Shown: piece by piece, positions 14,431 to 23,901 of the stretch
Position numbering within the stretch: position 1 is the first letter of the stretch
Layout: each line of letters opens with the position of its first letter
Assembly (NCBI GenBank): GCA_964558465.1
Contig: CAZLEF010000009.1
Span: 43,873 to 107,872, forward strand
Origin: JACJYC01 sp964558465
GTDB lineage: Bacteria > Bacteroidota > Bacteroidia > Chitinophagales > Saprospiraceae
Direction: 5' to 3'
DNA: 64,000 nucleotides
The notes under the pieces: generated by a model
Seen by the model: only the letters and a program-made list of their open reading frames with translations
The model's database searches: none
Told to the model about the DNA's origin: nothing
Translations under genes and position numbers: made by a program

Positions 14431-17400
14431 ATGAAAATACACCTACTCCTTCTGTCCCTGTTCCCTTGTCTTTTAACTGCCCAGGATTGGGATGCCGCCC
14501 AGCGTTTTAACGGCAGTATTGCGGGCATGTCGGTAACCAGTTCGGCGATCGCAGCAGGCCCCGGGGGCGCCACTTATATTGCCGGGTCCCTGGAGGGGAC
14601 TGCCCAGTTTGATACAATAACGGTAACCGGGCAAAATCCAGGCGCCACATACGGCTACCTGCTCAAAATGAACCAGGAGTTCCGGGCGGAGTGGGTCCGG
14701 GTTTTTCCCCAGACAACCTACGACGTAACCGTCGACCTGCAGGGCAATATCTTTGTGGCCGGCTCCCAGAACGATTCCCTGAGTTGGGTGGCCAAATACC
14801 ATTCCAACGGACAATTGCTGGCTTCTTTTACTTCCCAAGGGGGCAACAGCCACGTCCGGGTAGTGCGCACCGACGCAGCCGGGAATTGTTATATCGGGGG
14901 ATGGATGAATGCCGCCACCTCTTTTGGCGGACTTACACCCGCCGGCGTCGGTGGACGCGAAGCCTTTATCGCCCGGCTGAGCCCGGACCTCAGCCAGGTC
15001 CACTGGGCTAACCTCACCGGCGCTTCCAACCGGCTGGACGAGATCTACGACCTCGAAGTGGATAACAATGGCTTCATTTATACCAGCGGCAATTACCGCC
15101 AGACATTTAATCTCTTTTGCGGCTGTTACAACGGCAGTTTCTTCCTGGAAAAACACAATGCCGCCACCGGCTCTTCGGTCTGGCAAAAGCTGTTCTCCGG
15201 CGGCTCCGGCACGTCCACCCGCCAGTTGGTTTCCCTCAGTCCAGACGGCCAAACCATTTACACCAGCGGCAGTTTTAAAAATACCACGACGATCGACCCC
15301 GGGCTCTCCCTTACAGCGGCCGGGAACGACGACTACCATATTTTCCTGGTCAGCCTGACCGCCGCGGGTAGCGTCAACTGGGCTAAAAAGATCGTGCTGA
15401 CCGGCGATATTTATCCCACCGGTATGGTCCGGCTCGACGAACAGCTCGTTCTGCACGGATACTTCCGCAGTCCTGCATTGCTGGAAACCATTTTGCTCAC
15501 GCCGCAAGGCATTGGCGACGCCTTTCTGGCCAAAGTAACCGGCGCCGGGAGCATTGCCGCCGCCGAAGCTTTTACGGGAACAGGCCCCGGCACAGAATTC
15601 GGTTACGGCCTCGACGCCAGGAGCGGCGACCTGGTGGTGAGCGGAAACACCTCCAGCGGCGCCCTGCAGATCGGGAGTTTCAATTTGTCCGGCCTTGCGC
15701 TTTCGCAAGCCGCTTATGCAGCCTGTTCCCGTATTTCCGTTCCTTTGAGCGCCCAGATCCTGAGCCTCGTTCACCCGGACTGTCCTGGCGCGGCCACCGG
15801 CGTTGTTGCAGCCGCCGCACTGGGCGGAACGGCGCCGTATTCCTTTTTGTGGAGCACGGGCGATACCACTGCAACGGTCATTGGACTTGTTGCGGGTGAT
15901 TATACCGTAACCGTCGAGGATGACGCAGGCGCATCGTATACCCTTGAACTTACCTTGAATGATCCGCCTGTCTTAACCTTGCAGGCCTCCCTGGAACATG
16001 TTTCCTGCTCAGGAGCTGCCGACGGTTCCATTTCCATTGAAGCCTCCGGCGGAACGGGGGCCTACGTTTACGAATGGAACAACGGCGGGCAAACCAACGT
16101 GATCACCGGCCTTGCAGCGGGTAGTTATACCCTGACGGTTACCGATGAAAACGGGTGTACATCCGCTTATTCCAAAGAAATAACTGAACCCCAGTCTCTT
16201 GAAATCAGTATTGCCGGTGTCCAGAACGCCGCCTGCGGGCAAAACAACGGGCAAGCCTCGGTAACCGTCACCGGAGGAACTTCGCCCTATGGTTACGCGT
16301 GGAGCAATCTGGCGACCGGCCCTGAAGCCGGCAACCTGACAGCCGGGAATTATACCGTTACTGCAACGGACGCCAACGGCTGCTCTTCCAGCGTGCTGGT
16401 CACCATTCAGGATACCGGCAATACGCTTGAAGTGGCGCTCAACGTCCTTCAATCGCCGGCCTGCGATAATACCGCAGACGGCCAGCTTAGCGCTGCCGTC
16501 ACCGGCGGAACAATGCCCTACACCTATGCGTGGAGTAATAACCAAACCGGCCCAACCGCCACCGGATTGGCCCCGGGTCAGCATTCCCTGACGGTCACCG
16601 ATGTTATGGGCTGTTCGATGGTGCAAAACATCACCCTGGAGGGCCAGACCATGTTGCTGGTGAGCATGAACATTTCCGCACAGAACCTGTGTTCCGGAGA
16701 CAGCCAGGCCGCTGTTTCAGCCAGCCCCATGAACGGTATGCCGCCCTATACCTATGTTTGGAACACCGGCGATACCACCGCCGGTTTGACCGGATTGCCC
16801 GCCGGCAGCTACTTCGTCACCATTATGGATGCCGGCGGATGCTCCACGGTTGCAGGCGCTTTGTTCCAGGACCCGCTCCCGCTGACGATCCAACTGGAGA
16901 CGGTCGACCCGGCTTGTCAGGGCCAGAACACCGGCCAGATCAGCGTGCAGGCTGCCGGCGGAACGGCGCCCTATACCTTCCTGTGGGACAACGGCAAAAC
17001 AACCGCATCCCTGAGCGGTCTGGCCCCCGGCAATTATACCGTGACCCTCACCGATATCAACGGCTGCACCCGGGTCAGCAGCGCATCGGTCGGAGATGCC
17101 GGCCTGGTTATTGACCCGGGAATAGAGACTAATCAGGCAGGGTTGACGGCTCTTCAATCCGGCGCACAATACCAGTGGATCGACTGCCAGACCGGCCTGG
17201 ATATTCCGGGCGCTACCGGCCAGACCTTCGAGCCCGGGACGGGCGGTGAATACGCCGTGGAGATCACGCTGGAATCCTGCACCGCCACTTCGGATTGCGT
17301 GCTTTTTGACCTGGTAGCCGCGGAAGACCCTCTGGACGAGGCCCGCCTGGCCAGGGTATTCCCCAACCCCTCCGACGGACGTTTTACCCTGCATTTGCCG

Positions 17401-17568
17401 TGGGAGGCCAGGGTTTGGATACTAGAAGCCGGCGGCAAACTGCTGGTACAAACCGGGTACGCGGCCGGTCAGCACGAAATGGATTTTTCCACCTGGCCGA
17501 AGGGCGTTTATTTGATGCGGATCGGCCTGGACAAAGGCGTTCAAACCATCCGGTTTGTCAAACAGTAG
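14431..17568 (+). CDS. Secreted SprB-repeat protein with T9SS sorting domain
   Basis: 1045 residues from the ATG at 14431, where MKIHLLLLSLFPCLLTAQ is a good signal peptide. The first 440 residues form repeated strands such as DAAGNCYIGGWM and DNNGFIYTSG, an SBBP-like beta-propeller. Then six tandem repeats of about 75-80 residues (roughly 15760-17100) share the SprB-repeat pattern: Cys-x-x-G near the start, GGT-x-PY-x-Y-x-W, then G-x-YTVTVTD-x-x-G-C. The last 75 residues are a type A T9SS tail (RVFPNPSDG ... PKGVYLMRI ... TIRFVKQ). SprB repeats occur in mobile gliding adhesins and other surface proteins, so adhesion is the likely role, though this protein is far smaller than SprB itself. Confidence 0.85.
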   Translation: MKIHLLLLSLFPCLLTAQDWDAAQRFNGSIAGMSVTSSAIAAGPGGATYIAGSLEGTAQFDTITVTGQNPGATYGYLLKMNQEFRAEWVRVFPQTTYDVTVDLQGNIFVAGSQNDSLSWVAKYHSNGQLLASFTSQGGNSHVRVVRTDAAGNCYIGGWMNAATSFGGLTPAGVGGREAFIARLSPDLSQVHWANLTGASNRLDEIYDLEVDNNGFIYTSGNYRQTFNLFCGCYNGSFFLEKHNAATGSSVWQKLFSGGSGTSTRQLVSLSPDGQTIYTSGSFKNTTTIDPGLSLTAAGNDDYHIFLVSLTAAGSVNWAKKIVLTGDIYPTGMVRLDEQLVLHGYFRSPALLETILLTPQGIGDAFLAKVTGAGSIAAAEAFTGTGPGTEFGYGLDARSGDLVVSGNTSSGALQIGSFNLSGLALSQAAYAACSRISVPLSAQILSLVHPDCPGAATGVVAAAALGGTAPYSFLWSTGDTTATVIGLVAGDYTVTVEDDAGASYTLELTLNDPPVLTLQASLEHVSCSGAADGSISIEASGGTGAYVYEWNNGGQTNVITGLAAGSYTLTVTDENGCTSAYSKEITEPQSLEISIAGVQNAACGQNNGQASVTVTGGTSPYGYAWSNLATGPEAGNLTAGNYTVTATDANGCSSSVLVTIQDTGNTLEVALNVLQSPACDNTADGQLSAAVTGGTMPYTYAWSNNQTGPTATGLAPGQHSLTVTDVMGCSMVQNITLEGQTMLLVSMNISAQNLCSGDSQAAVSASPMNGMPPYTYVWNTGDTTAGLTGLPAGSYFVTIMDAGGCSTVAGALFQDPLPLTIQLETVDPACQGQNTGQISVQAAGGTAPYTFLWDNGKTTASLSGLAPGNYTVTLTDINGCTRVSSASVGDAGLVIDPGIETNQAGLTALQSGAQYQWIDCQTGLDIPGATGQTFEPGTGGEYAVEITLESCTATSDCVLFDLVAAEDPLDEARLARVFPNPSDGRFTLHLPWEARVWILEAGGKLLVQTGYAAGQHEMDFSTWPKGVYLMRIGLDKGVQTIRFVKQ

Positions 17569-17639
17569 GTGTAACCCGTGCCCGCGATAAAGCGCGGCAG
17601 GTAAACCTTGTGGTTACCCAATTTCAAAAATCGCATAAA

Positions 17640-18176
17640 ATGAAAAAGATCATATTATCCGTTGCAGGCCTGTTGATACTGGTCTGTAATTCCCGGGCAC
17701 AATTTTCTGAAAACCCGATATACGACGGGCCGCAATTCCATTTCGGATTCGACATCGGTTTGGCCAGATACGATGGTGCGGGCGCCGGTAAAGCCGGATT
17801 GGCAGTCGGATTGAATTTCAAACGCAGCGCCGTCGAATTGCAAGGGAACTTATATACTCAACCTTGTATAGGAGGTCCTTGCGGAGGCGCCTTTGAAGGC
17901 GTTACCGACCTCAGCCTGCTCTATGGGCGGTTTTGGGACTTCAGCCGGTCCAGACTTCAGGTAAATGCAGGATTGTCCTGGCTAAGAAAAAGGGAGAGTG
18001 AATACTATTCTTCGGAATGGCATAATGTGGATATGCATACGGTTGGAATACCTGTGGATGTCAGGTTCTATTTTCATTCCGGCAAACATTTTGCCTGGGG
18101 CGTCAAGGCTTTTACAAATATCAATTCCATTAACACCTTAACCGGGGCAGGGCTGGTCTTTTCTTTCAGGGATTAA
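17640..18176 (+). CDS. Small outer-membrane beta-barrel-like protein
   Basis: 178 residues from the ATG at 17640; the open frame extends upstream into the previous gene, but MKKIILSVAGLLILVCNSRA is an obvious signal peptide. The mature part alternates hydrophobic and polar residues in strands (FHFGFDIGLARYDG, LAVGLNFKRSAVELQG, VGIPVDVRFYFH, AGLVFSFRD) and ends in an aromatic residue followed by Arg-Asp, as in eight-stranded OmpA-like barrels. A CIGGPCGG loop may hold a disulfide. It lies 71 bases after the SprB-repeat gene and could belong to its transcript. No specific family was recognised. Confidence 0.65.
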   Translation: MKKIILSVAGLLILVCNSRAQFSENPIYDGPQFHFGFDIGLARYDGAGAGKAGLAVGLNFKRSAVELQGNLYTQPCIGGPCGGAFEGVTDLSLLYGRFWDFSRSRLQVNAGLSWLRKRESEYYSSEWHNVDMHTVGIPVDVRFYFHSGKHFAWGVKAFTNINSINTLTGAGLVFSFRD

Positions 18177-18214
18177 TATCCGGACACGCAGGTTTCTGAA
18201 TTTTTAATAACTTG

Positions 18215-18240
18215 GGGATTCTTTTTCTTCAAAGAATCCC
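18215..18240 (+). promoter_or_regulatory. 10-bp hairpin ending three bases before a start codon
   Basis: GGGATTCTTT (18215-18224) and AAAGAATCCC (18231-18240) are perfect arms with a 6-base loop; the ATG of the next gene is at 18244. In RNA this could mask the start codon, or serve as a weak terminator for the gene before it. There is no T-run. Confidence 0.45.
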
Positions 18241-18243
18241 ATC

Positions 18244-19614
18244 ATGACGGCCATTTTTTTTCGGAATCTGGTTCAAGGTTGCCTGATCTCTTTTGCAGGG
18301 TTCATTATTAACCCCTGTTGTGGTCAGATCGGTCTTTCCTCGTATCAGTTGAATTTGGGGCCGATAACCTATAGTCAGATCGCCACCGACCTTTCCGGAG
18401 GGGCGATACACCCGGTGTCCAACCACCTGTTTGCAGTGATCAACGGAACGCCCCGGATACACGAACTGGATCTGGACGGCAATTATGTCCGTCAGATCAA
18501 CCTCATCGGATTTGAGGATACGGAAGGCATCGCCTATTTGAACTCCGACCTCTTTGCCGTGGTGGAAGAACGCAGGGGGCGAGTCGTTTTCATCACCATC
18601 CCGCCCAACAATAGCGGCCAGACCATCAATATCAACTACCCCGGCTCTGCCGGTTATATCCAGTTTTCCGGCACATGGGGGGATAACCTCGGCCTGGAGG
18701 GGATTACTTATGACGCCGCAGGCGACGATCTGTACGTCGTCAAGGAGAAATCGGACATGAAATTGTACAAGATCGACAACCCCCTTGGTTTTTTGGGTCA
18801 AACGATTACCCCTTCCGAGCCTTTTAACCTGCAAACCAAAGCCGCATCCTATCCCGGAAGTTTTACGGATGCGGCTGAAGTTTTTTTTACGAGCGTAGGC
18901 ACTTTGCTGATGTTGAGCGAAGAAGGGGAAATCGCGGTGGAGGTTCATGCGGCCACGGGAAATGCTGTTGCCGGCAGCAGCCTGAGCGTCAGCTTTCTTA
19001 CCCAGCCTGAGGGGATCGCCATGGATTCCGGTAGCCGGCTTTATGTCCTTAGCGAACCGGATGAATTTGCACGTTTCAACAATCCTTTATTGCCGGTGGA
19101 GGTCGTTCGATTCGACGCCGTCGAAACAGATGACGGAGTTGTTTTATCGTGGAAAACACGGTCGGAGGCGAATTCGGCTTTTTTTCAGCTAGAAAATAGC
19201 GGGGATGCCCAGACATTTAACACAATCGGTATGCTGAAAGCTGCCGGCACGAGTACGGAAGAAAAAAACTATTCTTTTATTCACCAAAGCCCGACGGAAG
19301 GAACCCATTATTACCGGTTGAAACAGATTGACCTGGATGGTAACCACAAATACGGCGAGGTAATTGCACTAAAGGTTCGGGGCAATCTTCCACAGGTCGC
19401 CTTTTACCCCAACCCGGCGAGCGACCGGATTTCCATTAACGGGTTACTTCCCAAAAACACGAGGATCCGGATAACGGACCTAAAAGGTGAAATCGTTGCA
19501 GAGGTTACCCTTACCAATGGGTTTGTCGATATCACTACTTTGAGAAACGGGGTTTATATGGTAACGTTTTTATTTGATCATGAGGCCGTTTTCCAAAAGA
19601 TGATAAAAATTTGA
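18244..19614 (+). CDS. Secreted SdiA-regulated-type beta-propeller with T9SS tail
   Basis: 456 residues. A hydrophobic start (about 1-27) is a probable signal peptide. Residues about 35-280 match the SdiA-regulated / YjiK propeller pattern: DLSGGAIHPVSNHLFAVIN, LEGITYDAAGDDLYVVKEK and TQPEGIAMDSGSRLYVLSE are successive blades. After about residue 285 comes the common secreted-Bacteroidota segment (SWKTRSEANSAFFQLEN ... GTHYYRLKQIDLDG) and a type A sorting domain (VAFYPNPASDR ... LRNGVYMVTF ... FQKMIKI). The propeller may bind a ligand or metal; no enzymatic residues are evident. The next gene starts 7 bases after the stop codon, so the two are probably one transcript. Confidence 0.75.
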   Translation: MTAIFFRNLVQGCLISFAGFIINPCCGQIGLSSYQLNLGPITYSQIATDLSGGAIHPVSNHLFAVINGTPRIHELDLDGNYVRQINLIGFEDTEGIAYLNSDLFAVVEERRGRVVFITIPPNNSGQTININYPGSAGYIQFSGTWGDNLGLEGITYDAAGDDLYVVKEKSDMKLYKIDNPLGFLGQTITPSEPFNLQTKAASYPGSFTDAAEVFFTSVGTLLMLSEEGEIAVEVHAATGNAVAGSSLSVSFLTQPEGIAMDSGSRLYVLSEPDEFARFNNPLLPVEVVRFDAVETDDGVVLSWKTRSEANSAFFQLENSGDAQTFNTIGMLKAAGTSTEEKNYSFIHQSPTEGTHYYRLKQIDLDGNHKYGEVIALKVRGNLPQVAFYPNPASDRISINGLLPKNTRIRITDLKGEIVAEVTLTNGFVDITTLRNGVYMVTFLFDHEAVFQKMIKI

Positions 19615-19621
19615 AATCAAT

Positions 19622-20947
19622 ATGAATTCCAAATCGAATAAACACCTCCTCCTTTGCCTGTTGGCGCTTTCCGCTTGCGGCCCGATGAAAGATTCCCAGG
19701 GCCATACCCAATCAGGCCCTCCAGCGTCAGGCCACGATTCCAACCGGCAAATCGTTCCCGTCGGCGGCAACGCCTGGGTGGTAAACGGCGGTGCAATAAC
19801 CGAAGAGGGCCTGGTCGATTGGACGGACCCCCGGATCGTTTGCACGGTTTACGTCAGGGTCGACCAACCGGGAACTTTCAAATTATCCCTGTTGATGAAC
19901 GCCCGTGGCGGGGACAATACCATTCGGGTAACGGTTGCGGGTAAAAGCGCCGAAGTGGCGGCGGTGGGCAACCAGGAGAAGGAGTACTTCGCAGGCGAAT
20001 GGAGGATCAACCAGGCCGGTTACATTCCGGTTGTCATCCAGGGCGTTTCAAAATCGGGGCATGATTTTGGCGTTTTATCCGGCATCGGCATCAGCGGTAC
20101 GGCGGTTTCGGCAGAAACAGCCTATGTCAGAGACAACCTGGACCATTATTTTTATTGGGGCAGAAGGGGCCCTTCCGTCCACCTGAATTACAATACCAGG
20201 GGGATTGAAAACATCGGGTGGTTTTACAGCGAGATCACCGTGCCGCAGGGCAACGACGTGATCGGTTCCTATTTTATGGCCAACGGTTTCGGCGAGGGGT
20301 ATTTCGGCATGCAGGTAAATTCGGAAACGGAACGGCGCATCCTTTTTTCTGTATGGAGCCCCTATGAGACGGACAATCCGGACGCCATCCCGGAAGATTA
20401 TAAAATCAGGTTGCTAAAGAAAGGCGATGGAGTTTATACCGGGGAATTCGGAAACGAAGGATCCGGGGGGCAGAGTTACCTGAAATACAACTGGAAAGCC
20501 GGCAATACTTACCGGTTCCTTTTGCGGGGTCAGCCTGCCGGACAAAACTTTACGGATTATATCGCCTATTTTTTTGCGCCCGGGGAAAATCAATGGCGGC
20601 TGATCGCCGGCTTCAGGCGGCCGCATACGTCCACTTACCTGAATGGGCTGTATTCCTTCCTGGAGAATTTTATACCTGAAACGGGCAACATCCCGAGAAT
20701 GGCGCTGTATGGCAACCAGTGGGCGGTGGATAAAGCCGGAAATTGGCGGGCACTGGATAAAATTGTATTTACAGGGGATAATACCGCCAGGAAAAATTTC
20801 CGGAAGGATTATGCAGGCGGTGTCGATAACGGTCAATTCTTTCTAAAAAATTGCGGGTTTTTTAATGAATTTACACCCCTGGACCAGGCATTCAGCCGGC
20901 CGGTCGGGGGCGCGCCGCCGAATGTTGATTTTTCAAAATTGCCTTAG
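19622..20947 (+). CDS. Lipoprotein with DUF5077 and DUF3472 domains
   Basis: 441 residues. The start MNSKSNKHLLLCLLALSAC is a lipoprotein signal with lipobox LSAC, so the mature protein would carry lipid on the Cys of SACG. Residues about 42-165 resemble DUF5077 (a beta-sandwich, possibly carbohydrate-binding) and about 175-435 resemble DUF3472 (EITVPQGNDVIGSYFMANGF ... FSVWSPYETDNP). The two domains occur together in proteins of polysaccharide-using Bacteroidota; their biochemical activity is not established as far as I know. The gene follows the propeller gene closely, and its stop codon abuts the stop of the convergent transporter. Confidence 0.78.
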   Translation: MNSKSNKHLLLCLLALSACGPMKDSQGHTQSGPPASGHDSNRQIVPVGGNAWVVNGGAITEEGLVDWTDPRIVCTVYVRVDQPGTFKLSLLMNARGGDNTIRVTVAGKSAEVAAVGNQEKEYFAGEWRINQAGYIPVVIQGVSKSGHDFGVLSGIGISGTAVSAETAYVRDNLDHYFYWGRRGPSVHLNYNTRGIENIGWFYSEITVPQGNDVIGSYFMANGFGEGYFGMQVNSETERRILFSVWSPYETDNPDAIPEDYKIRLLKKGDGVYTGEFGNEGSGGQSYLKYNWKAGNTYRFLLRGQPAGQNFTDYIAYFFAPGENQWRLIAGFRRPHTSTYLNGLYSFLENFIPETGNIPRMALYGNQWAVDKAGNWRALDKIVFTGDNTARKNFRKDYAGGVDNGQFFLKNCGFFNEFTPLDQAFSRPVGGAPPNVDFSKLP

Positions 20948-20948
20948 T

Positions 20949-22580
20949 TCACCGCAAAAGCTGCCACAACAACTGCACAAACAAGATCTTCCCGATCAAC
21001 AGCAGCGGATACGCCAGCGCATAACCGAAGGTCGGCAGTTTATTGCCCGCCTTGTCGTTGGCAAAACCCAGGTTGGCGGGATGGTGCGAGATCATGCCCA
21101 TGAGTAAAATATAAGGAATGCGGAAAAGGCGGCGCCCGATCCACAACACGATCAAAGAACCGAGTATGGCCACCACGGCGCCGCTCAGGAATAACAACGG
21201 ACCTGCGCCGCTGCTCATGGTACTGACAAAGGTATGCCCCGAGTTGATGCCAATGGCTGCCAACATCAACATCAGGCCGATCTGCCGGAGCGTGAGGTTG
21301 GCGGAGTAGGGGAGGGTCCAGACGATGGGGCCGCTCCGGCGGAGCGCCGATAAGGCCAGCCCGGCCACCAGCGGCCCGCCGGCAAAACCCAGACTGAAGG
21401 TAATGCCGATGGGCAGGTCGAAACGGACCGAACCCAGCATGATCCCCAGGCCCATGCCCAGCCCGAAAGACAACAGGTCGATCTGACTGAGCGAATCGTA
21501 GGAATCGCCAAAAAATTTTTGCAACTTGGGCATATCGGCCCGTCGGGCCAGCACCCGCACCCGGTCGCCGAGTTCCAGCACGGTATCGCGGCCGGCCAGC
21601 ATATCCACGTCGCCGCGCCGGACGCGGGTGACGAGCGCTTCATATTTTTCTTCGATGTTCAGGGCTGCCACAGGCTGCCCGGTAATGGCGGGTTTGGAGA
21701 CGAACATGCGCCGCACGTCGAACACGGTGCGGTCGTCGGCCAGTTGGGGTTCGCTGTACCGGCCAATGGCCTCCTTGACCTTATGGACATCCTGTTCGTC
21801 GCCCAGCATGCTCACCTTGTCGCCCATCGCAAATCGAGTTTCCCAATGGCAGAGGCCCAATTCGCCCTGATGAAGGTGGCGCGCAAAAAGCACATTCCAG
21901 CCGTGTTGTTGGCGCAGTTGACGCAGCGGGATGCCTGTTATTTGCGGGTTGGTGATCTCCACGGTCAGGTTCACCAGGTTCTGTTCGATCGGGTATTCGT
22001 GCCGCAAGGCCTGGGTTTCGGCTTTGAGGTCGGCCCTCAACCAGCGTCGCGCCAGAACGATGGCGATCAGGGTGCCCAGCACACCCATCGGATAGGAAAT
22101 GGAATAACCCACCACCGCGTGTTGCGATGCGGGGTCCACCTCTGTTCCGCCCTGTTTCTGGATGGCGTCGAGCAGGCCGGCCAGCGCAGGGGTATTGGTA
22201 GTCACCCCGGAAAGCAGGCCGGCTGAGGCAGCCGGGTTGAAATCAAAAAGATAGTGAAAGACCGCTGCGAGCAACGAAAGCACGGTGAGGGTCACCAACG
22301 CAAAACCGGCGTTCTGCGCCCCCCGGGTCCGGAGCGAACCAAAAAACGATGGGCCGCTGCTGAGCCCGATGCTGTACACAAACATGGCCAGCCCCAGCAG
22401 GGTGATGATCTTGGGGATCTGGATATCGGGCCGGATAGCGCCCGCTGCCAGCCCCACAAACAGCACCGCCGCCACACCCATTCCGCCCCCCCTTACCTTG
22501 ATATTGCCGATCCAGGAACCCAGGGCGGCCACGATAAAGAGGTATAAAAGCGCCAGTTCGGCGCTGCCTTCATGTTGCAT
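20949..22580 (-). CDS. AspT/YidE/YbjL-family transporter
   Basis: 543 residues, close to the family's usual 550. About five hydrophobic helices precede residue 190, two TrkA-C (RCK-C) regulatory domains lie at about 208-280 and 290-365 (FAMGDKVSMLGDEQDV and LELGDRVRVLARR are their typical ends), and a second membrane half follows with the inverted-repeat topology of the aspartate:alanine exchanger family. LGLAMFVYSIGLSSGPSFFG and FSLGFAGGPLVAGL are the two duplicated family signatures. It sits in the inner membrane and probably exchanges a small organic anion; the substrate is unknown. The gene stands alone. Confidence 0.85.
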   Translation of the reverse strand: MQHEGSAELALLYLFIVAALGSWIGNIKVRGGGMGVAAVLFVGLAAGAIRPDIQIPKIITLLGLAMFVYSIGLSSGPSFFGSLRTRGAQNAGFALVTLTVLSLLAAVFHYLFDFNPAASAGLLSGVTTNTPALAGLLDAIQKQGGTEVDPASQHAVVGYSISYPMGVLGTLIAIVLARRWLRADLKAETQALRHEYPIEQNLVNLTVEITNPQITGIPLRQLRQQHGWNVLFARHLHQGELGLCHWETRFAMGDKVSMLGDEQDVHKVKEAIGRYSEPQLADDRTVFDVRRMFVSKPAITGQPVAALNIEEKYEALVTRVRRGDVDMLAGRDTVLELGDRVRVLARRADMPKLQKFFGDSYDSLSQIDLLSFGLGMGLGIMLGSVRFDLPIGITFSLGFAGGPLVAGLALSALRRSGPIVWTLPYSANLTLRQIGLMLMLAAIGINSGHTFVSTMSSGAGPLLFLSGAVVAILGSLIVLWIGRRLFRIPYILLMGMISHHPANLGFANDKAGNKLPTFGYALAYPLLLIGKILFVQLLWQLLR

Positions 22581-22679
22581 TGGATAGGATTTCCGGGGGC
22601 GATATTACGGAAAAAACGGGATACCGGATGGAGCGGGAGGAGGAAAAAGGTTTACCCGCCGCGCCATAAGCTTGGGCGG

Positions 22680-22727
22680 GATAAAGGTTAAAGGATAAAG
22701 GTTAAAGGTTAAAGGATAAAGGTTAAT
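22680..22727. repeat. Tandem GGTTAAAGGATAAA repeats
   Basis: About four imperfect units of a 7-base word (GGTTAAA / GGATAAA) lie in the spacer before the acyltransferase. A related stretch in the other orientation is at 11577-11607. No gene is visible in the rest of the 230-base spacer. Confidence 0.7.
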
Positions 22728-22810
22728 GGAATAAGAAAAGGGATTTTTTCGAGGTTTTTCCGGCGAATGACTACCTTGCTGCTCCGGCAACGGACGGCAA
22801 AAAACGGATA

Positions 22811-23890
22811 ATGAAAATAAATGAAGAAAAATTCACCCCCCGTTACCAGGAACTGGACGCGCTGCGCGGCGTTGCGGCCCTGTCAACCGTTTTTTTTCAT
22901 TTTACGCTGGACCGGCCCGAGGCTAAATTCGGATTTGAGTTGGGCGCAACCGGGGTAGACCTATTTTTTATCATCAGCGGGTTTGTGATTTTTATGAGCC
23001 TGAACAAGGTTTCTTCAACCCTGGAGTTCCTTGTGAACCGGTTTACCAGGCTTTACCCTACCTACTGGACCTGTGTTACGTTCACCTTTTTGTTGCAGGT
23101 TCTGGTAGCCTGGAAAACGGGGGACGCCCATCCCACTGCATTGGATTATATGGGGAATATGACCATGTTCCAGTATTATTTAAGGATACCCGATCTGGAC
23201 GGGCCTTACTGGACGATGGCAGTAGAGTTGATTTTTTACCTTTGCATGGCGCTGATTTTTGCTTTGGGGAAATTAAAATATATTCTGCCGGTCGGGTTAT
23301 TCATACTTGCAGCGACGGTGGTCAACGATATCTGGCTGGAATCCTGGCATCCGGCATTCCATAAAATTCATTTTATCTTTCCGTTGATTACGCATTTTCC
23401 GCTGTTCCTGGCGGGCATTGTCTTCTATAAATTAATGAACGATACAGGCGGGTACAAAAAAAAGGGCTTTTATTATGCTTGCCTGGTCATCTGTTTCAGT
23501 GTCAAATTATTGCTGTCGGATGACGGCGGGCGAACCCTGCTGTTTACGAGTTTCAACCAGTACCTGTGTTGTTTGATTGTTTATTTTTCCCTTTTCATTT
23601 TATTTGTCAACCACAAGTTGACTTTCATCGTCAGCCGGCCGACCTTATTTCTGGGAAAGATTTCTTTTGCATTGTACCTCATCCAACTTTTTGTAAGCCT
23701 GAATGTCGTTTTACCCGGGCTGATGAACCACGCCCATTTCGGTTTTTGGCCTGCGGCATTCGTTGCGCTGGCGGTGATCATTTTGCTGGCCACGGTGATC
23801 ACCTATTACATAGAAATTCCTGCGGGGAAATGGATGAATCGCGTTTTGCGGTCGGCTTTGGGTTTGCAGCAACGGGGAGCAGCCGGCTGA
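22811..23890 (+). CDS. Acyltransferase 3 family membrane protein
   Basis: 359 residues with about ten membrane helices. The N-terminal signature ELDALRGVAALSTVFFHFTL contains the conserved Arg and the catalytic-type His of the OafA/YrhL family, and TGVDLFFIISGFVIFM follows as expected. Such proteins transfer acetyl or other acyl groups from the cytoplasmic side to surface sugars, for example O-antigen or exopolysaccharide. No extra SGNH domain is fused, as the length is that of the membrane domain alone. No polysaccharide gene cluster is adjacent, so the acceptor is unknown. It converges on the nucleoside transporter gene with 11 bases between the stop codons. Confidence 0.9.
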   Translation: MKINEEKFTPRYQELDALRGVAALSTVFFHFTLDRPEAKFGFELGATGVDLFFIISGFVIFMSLNKVSSTLEFLVNRFTRLYPTYWTCVTFTFLLQVLVAWKTGDAHPTALDYMGNMTMFQYYLRIPDLDGPYWTMAVELIFYLCMALIFALGKLKYILPVGLFILAATVVNDIWLESWHPAFHKIHFIFPLITHFPLFLAGIVFYKLMNDTGGYKKKGFYYACLVICFSVKLLLSDDGGRTLLFTSFNQYLCCLIVYFSLFILFVNHKLTFIVSRPTLFLGKISFALYLIQLFVSLNVVLPGLMNHAHFGFWPAAFVALAVIILLATVITYYIEIPAGKWMNRVLRSALGLQQRGAAG

Positions 23891-23901
23891 TCCTTTTTTT
23901 C

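Noticed and set aside
14473..15774. 433-codon minus-strand frame opposite the SprB-repeat gene
   Set aside because: No recognisable motifs and low-complexity composition; the plus-strand protein is clearly the coding one.
17400..17639. Upstream extension of the barrel-like gene to a GTG/ATG at 17400
   Set aside because: It overlaps the previous gene and the ATG at 17640 begins a perfect signal peptide.
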